A DNA stretch of 12,784 nt from Nitrosotalea sp. (GCA_023252335.1 JAJPEA010000044.1:1-12784), one strand, 5' to 3'. Positions 4,772-12,008 are shown, counted from the stretch's first letter. Notes: generated by a model not told the origin, from the sequence alone. A program made the numbers and translations.

Positions 4772-6253
4772 GTGATTTCAAAGAGAGTTCTTCTAATGTT
4801 AGTGTCAACAGTTGTGGTAGTTACAATTTGGTTTGCAATCTATATTCCTGAATCTCAGAAAATACACAAAGATTTCCAGATTTATCTGGAACAAGAGGGA
4901 AAAGATCAGATTGCAGATAAAGTTGGAGGAAATCTATCACAACAGTTTGAGTTGAGAGAATCTTTGATTCAAAAAGTGACTAGCATTGATGGAGACTATG
5001 TAACAATTTCATCCATTGTAAGCGGAATAAACCAAGATACTGAAAAAGAGGTATTTCATTCTGAACAATCCTACAACGTTAATGCATACAGCCTGGCCTA
5101 CAAGGATATGCCTGGAAAACAATTCTGGTTCAAACCTGGAGTGCAAAAGCAAAATTATGATTTTCTACACCCCTTGATTTTTGCAGATGCGCCACTTGTC
5201 TATCAAGGAACAGATGTAATTGATGGACTTGATGTCTATGTCTTTCAATCTGAGACACATAATGTAGACATTAGCTATACTTTTCCTCAATATGCAAATA
5301 CGAAAATACTGTCTAACACAAATTCAACTTTCTGGATTGAACCTATAACTGGAGATCTGGTCAAGTTTGAAAAGAGCTGGAAAGATTACCAGGTGCAAGA
5401 CAATAAGCCAATAGCTGTTAATGAAAATGGATGGAAGGCAACTACTGACTATTCTATCTTTATCTTGTCACAGACAGCAAAATCTCAAATCGATAATTAT
5501 AATTATAATTCCAAAATCATGCCAATACTTTTGGCTTCATTAACTGTTGGAATAAACTTGATTTTAATTTTTAGAGACAAACTGAAAAAATCAAATGAAA
5601 CTGTATTAAAAACTGAAAAGATGACTGCTATTGGAAATCTATCTGCACGAATGTCTCATGATCTACGAAATACACTTACAGTGATAAAAAGCGAAGTTTC
5701 TCTATTGTCTCTTCAAGGCTCTAAAGGTGAAGACCTGGATAATAGAGTACAACGCTTGATGCGCGCAATTGATAAAATGGATTACCAGATAGGTGGAGTT
5801 TTAGATTTTGTTAGAGAGAGACCGTTGAAAATTACAAGATTTTCATCAAACATGTTGATACAACATGCTCTTGAAAACATCACTGTTCCAGATGATATCA
5901 AAATAGTTACTCCTGAACAAGATGTATCCATGTCAGGAGACTTTGTCAAGTTGGAAATTGTTTTATCCAATATTATCATAAACGCAATACAGGCAATAGA
6001 AAATTCAGGAAAAATTACTATATCTGTGGAAGACAAACCGGATACATTTGTGATTAGTGTATCAGATTCAGGACCTGGAATACCTGGAAAATACATGGAC
6101 AAGATATTTGAACCGCTGTTTACAACAAAACAACGGGGAACTGGGCTTGGATTGGCTAGTTGCAATATAATAGTAAAAAGTCACGGGGGGAAAATTCTGG
6201 TACAAAACAATCCTACTACCTTTACTATTGTATTGCCTAAAACAAAATCTTGA
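4772..6253 (+). CDS. Membrane sensor histidine kinase with PorA/DUF3068-like extracytoplasmic domain
   Basis: A 493-aa kinase. TM1 is at about 6-25 and TM2 at about 248-267, so residues ~26-247 face outside. This outer part resembles the PorA/DUF3068 family: FWFKPGVQKQNYDFLHP, YQGTDVIDGLDVYVFQ and STFWIEPITGDLV correspond to the family's 'two-domain' pattern with a conserved WxxPxTG-like strand (recognised from memory, moderate certainty). Inside follow the dimerisation/phospho-acceptor helix with H296 in MSHDLRNTL, the N-box around N400/N404 (LSNIIINAIQAI), the G1 box DSGPGI (432-437) and the G2 box GTGLGL (456-461). All catalytic motifs are intact. The start is GTG, followed by a short basic N-terminus. 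No response regulator is encoded within the window, so it is an orphan here; the input signal is unknown. Confidence 0.92.
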   Translation: MISKRVLLMLVSTVVVVTIWFAIYIPESQKIHKDFQIYLEQEGKDQIADKVGGNLSQQFELRESLIQKVTSIDGDYVTISSIVSGINQDTEKEVFHSEQSYNVNAYSLAYKDMPGKQFWFKPGVQKQNYDFLHPLIFADAPLVYQGTDVIDGLDVYVFQSETHNVDISYTFPQYANTKILSNTNSTFWIEPITGDLVKFEKSWKDYQVQDNKPIAVNENGWKATTDYSIFILSQTAKSQIDNYNYNSKIMPILLASLTVGINLILIFRDKLKKSNETVLKTEKMTAIGNLSARMSHDLRNTLTVIKSEVSLLSLQGSKGEDLDNRVQRLMRAIDKMDYQIGGVLDFVRERPLKITRFSSNMLIQHALENITVPDDIKIVTPEQDVSMSGDFVKLEIVLSNIIINAIQAIENSGKITISVEDKPDTFVISVSDSGPGIPGKYMDKIFEPLFTTKQRGTGLGLASCNIIVKSHGGKILVQNNPTTFTIVLPKTKS

Positions 6254-6309
6254 AATTCATAGTGGAATTTGTTGACTGGATGATATCTGGGTGTATTTTA
6301 TTCAAAATT

Positions 6310-6326
6310 GATTACACCATGTAATC
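6310..6326. promoter_or_regulatory. Inverted repeat upstream of the YggX-like gene
   Basis: GATTAC, a 5-nt spacer (ACCAT), then GTAATC: a perfect 6-bp inverted repeat that ends about 24 nt before the TATA-like box at 6350-6357. Could be an operator for a metal or redox regulator of the Fe(II)-trafficking gene, or chance. Confidence 0.25.
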
Positions 6327-6349
6327 CATACGTGTTAATCTCTTAAAGA

Positions 6350-6357
6350 ATTAAATT
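6350..6357 (+). promoter_or_regulatory. TATA-like box of the YggX-like gene
   Basis: ATTAAATT, centred about 26 nt before the ATG at 6380, which selects that start over the in-frame ATG at 6356. Confidence 0.45.
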
Positions 6358-6379
6358 GCTACATTTTTGTTGCTTTACC

Positions 6380-6655
6380 ATGGTAAGAACATGTACCAAA
6401 TGTAAAAAGGAAATTCCAGACGGCATAGAACTTGATCCATTTGCTTCTACATATCCCTGCTGCAATGAATGCTGGGCTGAATGGAAGCAATATAGAGTCA
6501 TGGTCATGAATGAAATGAAATTAGACATGTCAATGCCTGATCATAGAAAAGTAGTAAAAAAATATGAGAAAGTGTTTGTAGGTGTTTTGACTCCTGAAGG
6601 AGACGTTGTCAATTTTGCAGATGAGAGTCAGAGAAAGCCCGAAAAACCAACCTAG
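6380..6655 (+). CDS. YggX-like Fe(II)-trafficking/oxidative damage protection protein with zinc-ribbon-type N-terminus
   Basis: A 91-aa protein. Residues 32-69 (WAEWKQYRVMVMNEMKLDM, then PDHRKVVKKYEKVFVG) align with the YggX core, whose pattern is AWxxWLxxQTMLINExxL...DPxxRxFLxxxxxxFxFG; YggX is linked in bacteria to protecting Fe-S clusters and handling Fe(II). The N-terminus is not bacterial-YggX-like: it has CTKC (C5, C8) and CCNEC (C27, C28, C31), a likely metal-binding ribbon, then directly the WAEW helix. A C-terminal tail (TPEGDVVNFADESQ) follows. The start at 6380 is chosen by the TATA-like box and because residues from the earlier ATG (MLHFCCFT) add nothing conserved. The stop overlaps the stop of the convergent gene by 4 nt. 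Confidence 0.75.
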   Translation: MVRTCTKCKKEIPDGIELDPFASTYPCCNECWAEWKQYRVMVMNEMKLDMSMPDHRKVVKKYEKVFVGVLTPEGDVVNFADESQRKPEKPT

Positions 6656-7113
6656 ATATCGATCTCATTTTTTGCCATTTCTGGAATTATCATGTAGAGT
6701 TTCTTTCTGTCTTTTTCATCAAAAGTTTTGATTATTTTCTTGATGGTTGTAGCAAGTATAGAGCGTTGATCCACTGATAATGACATGAAGATCTCAAAAA
6801 TTCCATCTAAGTTAAAGACAATGAGCTTTTCTGGATGGTTTACTATCTCGTTGATATAACTTGAAAACATGACTGTCCTTTGCTCTTCAGACAAATTACA
6901 TAGAGTTTCAAGCCATGTCTTAAACAAGGTGGCAAATTTGTCAAATTGTATTGTAGGCCCTGCTTGCAATGCATTGTTTATGATCTCTTTTTTATCTTCC
7001 TGATTCATTGAAAAAAATTCTGACAGTCTCTTGTGCAATATTGGTTTTCTGAGAAATTCTGGAAGACCTGCCAAGTTTACTATGATGTTTCCTGCGTAAT
7101 TTGGAGAAGACAT
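6652..7113 (-). CDS. All-helical repeat protein of unknown function
   Basis: A 153-aa soluble protein with no signal or TM segment; I do not recognise a family. It looks alpha-helical throughout and contains a repeated motif [hydrophobic]-[S/N/D]-x-x-[D/Q]-[K/R]-x-x-[I/V/L]: MNQEDKKEI (36-44), LSEEQRTVM (74-82), LSVDQRSIL (112-120) and FDEKDRKKL (131-139). The first three are spaced exactly 38 residues and the last 19, so a two-helix repeat of about 38 residues is likely (helical-hairpin solenoid, possibly a protein-binding scaffold). It is convergent with the YggX-like gene, overlapping 4 nt, and divergent from purA, sharing an 81-nt promoter region with it. Confidence 0.75.
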   Translation of the reverse strand: MSSPNYAGNIIVNLAGLPEFLRKPILHKRLSEFFSMNQEDKKEIINNALQAGPTIQFDKFATLFKTWLETLCNLSEEQRTVMFSSYINEIVNHPEKLIVFNLDGIFEIFMSLSVDQRSILATTIKKIIKTFDEKDRKKLYMIIPEMAKNEIDI

Positions 7114-7134
7114 GTGAATCTAGGAATTCGATCT

Positions 7135-7144
7135 ATTCTAAAAT
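7135..7144 (-). promoter_or_regulatory. TATA-like box of the helical repeat protein gene
   Basis: On the minus strand this reads CGATTTTAGA/ATTTTAGAAT-like, centred about 27 nt before the ATG at 7113. Together with 7163-7171 it forms a divergent promoter pair. Confidence 0.35.
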
Positions 7145-7162
7145 CGTATTGCTAAGATTTGG

Positions 7163-7171
7163 CTTAAATAT
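7163..7171 (+). promoter_or_regulatory. TATA box of purA
   Basis: CTTAAATAT, centred 28 nt before the ATG at 7195. The in-frame ATGs at 7180 and 7189 lie too close to the box to be on the mRNA of this promoter. Confidence 0.5.
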
Positions 7172-7194
7172 ATCCGGTTATGCTCATCATGTGT

Positions 7195-8196
7195 ATGCCT
7201 TCTACAGTTATAGTCGGTGGTTTTTATGGTGATGAAGGAAAAGGAAAAATTGTTTCCTACCTTGCAATGAAAGACAACCCGACAGTAGCTGTTCGTGGCG
7301 GAGTAGGACCTAATGCAGGCCACACAATTGAACATGAAAATAAAAAATATAAAGTTCGAATGCTACCAAGCGCTTTTCTAAATCCCGATACTCGATTGCT
7401 CATAGGACCAGGAGTAGTGGTAAGTCCCGAAGTACTCTTAAAAGAAATAGGAGAATTTGGCACTCATGATAGATCATTTGTTGATTTCCAATGTGGTATA
7501 ATTGAAGAGTCTCACAGAACCACAGACTCTGGAGGAAGACTCAAACAGTCTATAGGCAGTACAGGAACTGGCACTGGACCTGCCAATGCTGATAGAGCAA
7601 TGCGTACACTAAAACTTGCAAAAGATATCGAGTCCCTTACTTTGTATCTTGATGATATTCCTAACCAAGTAAATTTTGCACTAGACAGAAAAGAGAATGT
7701 TATAGTGGAAGGCACTCAAGGAACTTTTCTTTCGTTATGGCATGGAACCTATCCATTTGTTACATCAAAGGATGTTACTGCATCTGCAATTTGTGCGGAT
7801 GTTGGAATAGGACCAAAAAGCGTTGATGAGGTACTTGTCGTTTTCAAATCTTTTGTTACCAGAGTGGGAGAAGGTCCACTAAAAAATGAAATTAGTCCAG
7901 AAAAAGCAGAGGCAAAAGGATGGCAAGAAATAGGAACAGTAACTGGAAGGCAAAGACGTGCAGCTGACTTTGATTTTGATCTTGCAAGAAGATCAATCAT
8001 GCTAAATAGTGCAACCCAGTTGGGAATCACTAAACTTGACGTGGTCTTTCCAGAATGTGCCCATATGCAGTCATTTTCAGATCTTAGTTCTCCTGCCAAA
8101 TATTTTATCAAAAATATTGAAGAGCAGCTCAAAGTGCCTGTGACATTAATTGGTACTGGACCTGATGTAAACGACATTATTGATAGAAGACAGTAG
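7195..8196 (+). CDS. purA: Adenylosuccinate synthetase (archaeal short form)
   Basis: Joins IMP and aspartate using GTP to make adenylosuccinate, the first committed step to AMP. It is 333 aa long, as usual for archaeal PurA (bacterial enzymes are about 430 aa, with extra insertions). Visible: the phosphate-binding loop GDEGKGK (12-18) with the catalytic Asp (D13), NAGHT (40-44) with the catalytic His (H43), TTDSGGRLKQSIGSTGTGTGP in the IMP-binding region, VEGTQG (176 area), TSKDVTASA, RVGEGP and the GTVTGRQRR region near residue 250. The ATG at 7195 fits the family N-terminus (PSTVIVGGFYGDEG) and the TATA box at 7163-7171. It lies upstream of the PyrF operon, making a nucleotide-synthesis neighbourhood. 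Confidence 0.95.
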   Translation: MPSTVIVGGFYGDEGKGKIVSYLAMKDNPTVAVRGGVGPNAGHTIEHENKKYKVRMLPSAFLNPDTRLLIGPGVVVSPEVLLKEIGEFGTHDRSFVDFQCGIIEESHRTTDSGGRLKQSIGSTGTGTGPANADRAMRTLKLAKDIESLTLYLDDIPNQVNFALDRKENVIVEGTQGTFLSLWHGTYPFVTSKDVTASAICADVGIGPKSVDEVLVVFKSFVTRVGEGPLKNEISPEKAEAKGWQEIGTVTGRQRRAADFDFDLARRSIMLNSATQLGITKLDVVFPECAHMQSFSDLSSPAKYFIKNIEEQLKVPVTLIGTGPDVNDIIDRRQ

Positions 8197-8221
8197 GGAA
8201 AAGAAAACCGTAAACGACTAC

Positions 8222-8228
8222 TTTTAAT
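8222..8228 (+). promoter_or_regulatory. TATA box of the 218-aa/PyrF operon
   Basis: TTTTAAT, centred 27 nt before the ATG at 8252. It indicates that this two-gene operon is not solely dependent on the purA promoter. Confidence 0.45.
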
Positions 8229-8251
8229 GTGGATGGTTTTTGAGAAATATT

Positions 8252-8908
8252 ATGGTAAAACTTCCTTTTTACATTGAAGTATCTGACATGACTGAATTCT
8301 CAAGAATGGTCTGTGCTTTGGAGAGGGTTCCACGTACTGCCTTTTCTTTTGAACTTGATGGAAAAAAAATAATCTCAGTTCAAATGGATCTTCTCAAGGA
8401 AAGGTCTGTTAATTATTATGTCCAAACAGAGCAAAGCGGACATTATCTCTCATATGGATTCAAGGCAGGAAAAGAAGACTATGATGTTGTAAATACCGTA
8501 TCAAATCCAATGTATATCTACTCACCAATTGTTCGAGTAAAATCACTTCCTGAAACTCTCAAACCTGAAACTACGTCACCTCCAGATGTGGTATACCAAT
8601 CAATTGAACTTGAGGATCTCACAAGCTTGATCAAGCTAAGCTATGGATTTGAAGAGTCTCCGTTTCCACTGTTTGCTTTTCCAGATGGAACTAAATGGAA
8701 TATGGGAGTATTCATGAATTTCAACGAATCTGATGAGACTTCGTACTTTTGTCATGTCAAACTTGACTCAGAACCACCAAAACCATTTCTAAAATATTCT
8801 AGCAAGGACGGTGCAGAGCCATCTTTTGTTAGTACGGTAAATGACCATGGATACTCGTACCTCAAAGTAATAAAACTCAAAGGTAAGCATCCTCTAGTCA
8901 AGCTATGA
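8252..8908 (+). CDS. Unrecognised protein coupled to PyrF
   Basis: A 218-aa soluble protein; no known family recognised. The sequence is beta-rich and acidic/aromatic: FSFELDGKKIISV, YYVQTEQSGHYLSYGF, YIYSPIVRVKSLP, then ELEDLTSLIKLSYGF, SPFPLFAFPDGTKWN, TSYFCHVKLDS and SYLKVIKLKGKHPLV. It starts at ATG 8252 (TATA box 27 nt upstream); the in-frame TTG at 8240 is too close to the box. Its last 4 nt form the ATGA overlap with pyrF, so the pair is translationally coupled and may be functionally linked, for example in pyrimidine control or assembly. That link is inference from position only. Confidence 0.75.
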   Translation: MVKLPFYIEVSDMTEFSRMVCALERVPRTAFSFELDGKKIISVQMDLLKERSVNYYVQTEQSGHYLSYGFKAGKEDYDVVNTVSNPMYIYSPIVRVKSLPETLKPETTSPPDVVYQSIELEDLTSLIKLSYGFEESPFPLFAFPDGTKWNMGVFMNFNESDETSYFCHVKLDSEPPKPFLKYSSKDGAEPSFVSTVNDHGYSYLKVIKLKGKHPLVKL

Positions 8909-9654
8909 GTAGTTTTAGAAAAAGAATGCAGGATTCTTCTTCTAAAAGTTCTGTAATACTAGCAAATGATTTTGATGGCACAAATTTGGAATTACTTGAA
9001 AAACACACTCTGAAAAACATCAAAACACTTGGCAAGCACTTGTGTGCTATAAAATTTAATTTCCACCTCTTGCTGCCTCTGGGTGAGAAAAGCATCAAGC
9101 GAATAAACAAGACTGCGCATGATTTTGGGCTGCAAACAATTGCCGACATCAAGCTAAATGATATTGGAAATACCAACATGGTGACTTTGCAAAGACTCTG
9201 GCACAGTGGGTTTGATGCTGTAATTGCAAATCCAATCATGGGCCCAGAAAATCTAGTGCAACTTGTAAAAAATGCTCACAGTGGTAATCATGGCGTGATA
9301 ACTCTGGTACACATGAGTCATCCTGGAGCAAAACTTGGTTATGGTTTAAAAGTACAAGATCCATCTAGTGGAAAAATGTCAAGCATCCATGATCTTTTCT
9401 TAAAGTGGTCCTATTCATCACACGTTGATGGCATAGTTGTTGGTGCTACAGTGCCAAAACTCATAGAATTGTCCGCAAAGAAAACAAAGGGAAAATTTGA
9501 GATCTACTCACCTGGTGTTGGAACTCAGGGTGGAGACCCAACTGGTGCACTAGATGCAGGCGCAAATTATCTAATTGTTGGAAGAACCATTCTGAATTCA
9601 AAAAACCCACAACTTGAAGCACAAAAACTCCAAGAGTTAACCCTTAGATCATAG
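8905..9654 (+). CDS. pyrF: Orotidine 5'-phosphate decarboxylase
   Basis: Converts OMP to UMP, the last step of de novo UMP synthesis. It is 249 aa long, TIM-barrel fold. Catalytic signature: an early Asp in ANDFDG (D22 or D24), K50 in AIKFN, and the DxKxxD set in IADIKLNDI (D81, K83, D86). SPGVGTQGGDP (202-212) and IVGRTIL (224-230) fit the phosphate-binding end. The ATG overlaps the stop of the preceding gene by 4 nt (ATGA). Downstream it meets the Nudix gene tail to tail with a 6-nt overlap, and a T-rich stretch at 9657-9669 may end its transcript. Confidence 0.94.
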   Translation: MSSFRKRMQDSSSKSSVILANDFDGTNLELLEKHTLKNIKTLGKHLCAIKFNFHLLLPLGEKSIKRINKTAHDFGLQTIADIKLNDIGNTNMVTLQRLWHSGFDAVIANPIMGPENLVQLVKNAHSGNHGVITLVHMSHPGAKLGYGLKVQDPSSGKMSSIHDLFLKWSYSSHVDGIVVGATVPKLIELSAKKTKGKFEIYSPGVGTQGGDPTGALDAGANYLIVGRTILNSKNPQLEAQKLQELTLRS

Positions 9655-10053
9655 ATCTTTAATTTTTTTAAATAGATTTTGAGCAGTCTTGTAGGTCAAT
9701 TTTGCAAGGGCATCGTTAAAGTTTAACCATACATAGTCACGATGTTCATGTGATAAAATCACTTGATCTGTTTTTGTATTTGATACAAAGAAAACAACTT
9801 CCTTGTGTATGACCTGGCCGTCTCGCTGGTAGTGGTATTCTACCTTGTCCTCAAATCCCTCTACAAATGTAATGTCTACTATTCCTGTCTCCTCTCTCAT
9901 CTCTCTTAGAACAGTTTGCTTGAAGGTTTCACCTTTCTCGATATTTCCCTTGACAAAATCCCAATGGCCAGAAGGGTAGTTTAACAACAAATACATCTTG
10001 CCTTGGGGTGTTTGACGATAAATAATAGAACCGGCAGATCTTTCTTCCAACAT
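9649..10053 (-). CDS. Nudix hydrolase (Ap4A-hydrolase-like)
   Basis: A 134-aa pyrophosphohydrolase of the Nudix superfamily. The full Nudix box runs from G36 to residue 58: G-x5-E42, then R50-E51, E54-E55 and G57 (GNIEKGE...REMREETGI), matching GX5EX7REUXEEXGU. Flanking features LLNYPSGHWDFVKG before the box and HRDYVWLNF after it resemble asymmetric Ap4A hydrolases, but the substrate cannot be set from sequence. It is third in the minus-strand operon after DUF373 and UppS, 30 nt from the latter, so a housecleaning role for a prenyl or nucleotide diphosphate is possible (inference). The 3' end overlaps pyrF by 6 nt. Confidence 0.92.
   Translation of the reverse strand: MLEERSAGSIIYRQTPQGKMYLLLNYPSGHWDFVKGNIEKGETFKQTVLREMREETGIVDITFVEGFEDKVEYHYQRDGQVIHKEVVFFVSNTKTDQVILSHEHRDYVWLNFNDALAKLTYKTAQNLFKKIKDL
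9657..9669 (+). terminator. T-rich archaeal-type terminator of pyrF
   Basis: CTTTAATTTTTTT, starting 3 nt after the pyrF stop. Archaeal termination relies on U-rich tracts; a run of seven thymines fits. It lies inside the 3' end of the convergent Nudix gene. Confidence 0.35.
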
Positions 10054-10083
10054 TACAAAAAGAGTTTCTTACATCCTGTATTT

Positions 10084-10845
10084 CTATTTTCCAAGTCTAC
10101 GACCTCTCTTCTGAAAAGTCCTAATTGCACGCATGAGATCTATTTTCCTAAATTCTGGCCAATATACATCCATGAAGACAAGCTCACTGTAGGCACTCTG
10201 CCAAAGCAGAAAACCACTCAATCGCTTTTCACCTGATGTCCTCAATATCATGTCTGGGGATGATTGTGGCAGGTGTGATGTATAAAGACTGGATTCAATT
10301 ACTTCCTTGTCTATCTGATTAACATCAAGAGAGCCGTCCTTGATTCTAGAGCCGATCTTTTTGATTGCATCAACAAGTTCGTTCTGTCCTCCGTAAGCTA
10401 TTGCAATGTTTAGGTAATGATTATCATAATCCTTTGTAGTCTCCTCAAGCTTGTTGAGAATCTCTCTTAGAAAGTCTGGCAACAATTCTATGCTACCGAT
10501 GGCTTTTACTTTCATGCGGTTCTTGTGAATCCTTGGATCGTTGTATAACTTGTGCAATCTTTTATTTATCAAATCATAAAGATAGTCCAGCTCATCATCT
10601 TTTCTGTTAAGATTTTCTGCTGATAATACATACAGGGTAATTATTTTGATATTTAGCTCTTCACACCAATCAAGTAATTTTTCTACTGCATCCGCACCTC
10701 TGAAATGACCCTCTATCTTCATGATAAGATTACGTTTTGCCCATCTCCTGTTTCCATCAAGTATTATGGCAATGTGATTTGGCATCTCTCCACTCTGAAT
10801 GTCATTTTCTAATCTTCTAGAGTACAGTCTGTATAAGCCGCCCAA
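10084..10845 (-). CDS. uppS: cis-Prenyltransferase (UppS family, (Z)-polyprenyl diphosphate synthase)
   Basis: Adds isopentenyl units in Z configuration to make long polyprenyl diphosphate, the precursor of the lipid carrier (dolichol-type in archaea) used for glycosylation. 253 aa. Visible: HIAIILDGNRRWAKR with catalytic D30 and N32, HxxG (H47, G50), LYVLSAENLNRK (allylic substrate site, family: LYAFSTENWKR), and DMILRTSGEKRLSGFLLWQSAYSE near the C-terminus with the family RTSGExRxSxFLLWQxxY pattern. The start is TTG at 10845, because the N-terminal segment LYRLYSRRLENDI upstream of MPNHIAI matches the archaeal family; no ATG is available there. It lies 17 nt after the DUF373 stop. It is a typical cytoplasmic, membrane-associated enzyme. 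Confidence 0.94.
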   Translation of the reverse strand: MGGLYRLYSRRLENDIQSGEMPNHIAIILDGNRRWAKRNLIMKIEGHFRGADAVEKLLDWCEELNIKIITLYVLSAENLNRKDDELDYLYDLINKRLHKLYNDPRIHKNRMKVKAIGSIELLPDFLREILNKLEETTKDYDNHYLNIAIAYGGQNELVDAIKKIGSRIKDGSLDVNQIDKEVIESSLYTSHLPQSSPDMILRTSGEKRLSGFLLWQSAYSELVFMDVYWPEFRKIDLMRAIRTFQKRGRRLGK

Positions 10846-10862
10846 GTTGAGAACTTTATCTT

Positions 10863-12008
10863 TTATTCTGATAGTACTTCGCCACCCTTCTTCTTTCTAT
10901 ATTTATGGAAGAGTAAGGATGCTGATATCAGTATTACTGCAAGACCGATCAATAACGGTGGAATGAGAGTAAATGGACTCTCACTTTTTACCATGATTGT
11001 TGTAAACTGGGAAACAACTGGATAGAGCGTGACTAGCACAATGAGTCGTAGTATGTCTGTAATTGATCTAATGCTTCCCTTGAACCAACTACTTAGCAAC
11101 GAACCTCCAAAGATACATCCTATTCCCATCCAAAGGAACGGCAACATTCCTGATATGAAAAGTCCAGTTGTCTGTTGATTCAAAACTAATTTCAAAATAC
11201 TGTCAGGTTTTGTAGTAATGCCAGGTACTGCCGCACCAATGCCAGCTGTAATTGATGCAAGAATCATTACAATTCCTGCTACTAGAGTAAATGTTCGTAT
11301 GAATCCCCCAGGTGTAGGTTTGTTCCAACTTGCCCATGCTCTGTCAATATCAAATGCTCTTATTAGAAATGCTCCGCCCAAGATGCTTACTAGGACTGCA
11401 AATATTTCCCGGGTTAGTCCAAGAACTGTTGCTACTCCGCCTATTAGCAAAAGCATTCCTGGAACGCCTAAAAAGAACTTGGAATATTTTGAATCAAATG
11501 CAATTGTTTTAAGATACCTTCCCAAGACCGCATAAGAGTATTCAACTGATCTGCTTGCACGCATTACAACTCTTTTTACAGAAACTATGGGCAAAACATT
11601 TTGAATTATTGGTATGACACTTTCATCATCTTCTCCATCTGATACTATGACTGCTCCATTTGCAGAAAATTGCATTGTAATTGCCTTGACTTGGGCAACA
11701 ATTTTTTCATCCCCTTGTACTCCCTTGTGCTCTGTACCTGAAACAAGTGCGACCTCTGCTTGATATCCCTTGCTTGTCAAATCCTCAAATGTTTTAACTG
11801 CAGCAAAAATTGAATTTGAATCTGCATCTTCTGGATCTTCTAGTGCAAGTCGTTGAGCTGCTTCTATGCATGCATTACGGCCAATCACTGGAGTAACAAC
11901 TCCTGCCTTGCTTCCAATGTCGTCGTCCCTGTCAACACAAATTACCAAGAGCCGACTAGTCTTTGCCTCAGTTATCCTGCTTTGCAAATTAGCTTCTTTT
12001 GTTGACAT
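10863..12008 (-). CDS. DUF373 family membrane protein
   Basis: A 381-aa archaeal protein of the DUF373 family, whose function I do not know. Residues 18-175 are a soluble domain: LLVICVDRDDDIGSKAG (20-36), ALEDPEDADSNSIFAAV (54-71), and a VALVSGTE/AVIVSDGEDDE (around 119-129) region with acidic clusters that could bind a metal or nucleotide. Residues ~178-367 hold about six TM segments (178-198, 202-219, 240-262, 282-304, 318-338, 345-367), ending in a basic tail (HKYRKKKGG). It is the first gene of the DUF373-uppS-Nudix operon; this link to polyprenyl synthesis is the best hint of role. A TATA-like box lies about 28 nt upstream of its ATG. Confidence 0.9.
   Translation of the reverse strand: MSTKEANLQSRITEAKTSRLLVICVDRDDDIGSKAGVVTPVIGRNACIEAAQRLALEDPEDADSNSIFAAVKTFEDLTSKGYQAEVALVSGTEHKGVQGDEKIVAQVKAITMQFSANGAVIVSDGEDDESVIPIIQNVLPIVSVKRVVMRASRSVEYSYAVLGRYLKTIAFDSKYSKFFLGVPGMLLLIGGVATVLGLTREIFAVLVSILGGAFLIRAFDIDRAWASWNKPTPGGFIRTFTLVAGIVMILASITAGIGAAVPGITTKPDSILKLVLNQQTTGLFISGMLPFLWMGIGCIFGGSLLSSWFKGSIRSITDILRLIVLVTLYPVVSQFTTIMVKSESPFTLIPPLLIGLAVILISASLLFHKYRKKKGGEVLSE

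Noticed and set aside
5782..6165. Open minus-strand frame of 127 codons
   Set aside because: It is antisense to the conserved ATPase half of the histidine kinase; no motif.
6356..6379. Earlier in-frame ATG for the YggX-like gene
   Set aside because: The ATG falls next to the TATA-like box at 6350-6357, so it would not be transcribed; the added residues (MLHFCCFT) look non-conserved.
7180..7194. Earlier in-frame ATGs at 7180 and 7189 as the PurA start
   Set aside because: They lie only about 13-22 nt after the TATA box centre, and the PurA family N-terminus begins at 7195.
7749..8177. Open minus-strand frame of 142 codons
   Set aside because: It lies wholly antisense to the well-supported PurA gene, shows no domain, and its composition follows from the PurA codons.
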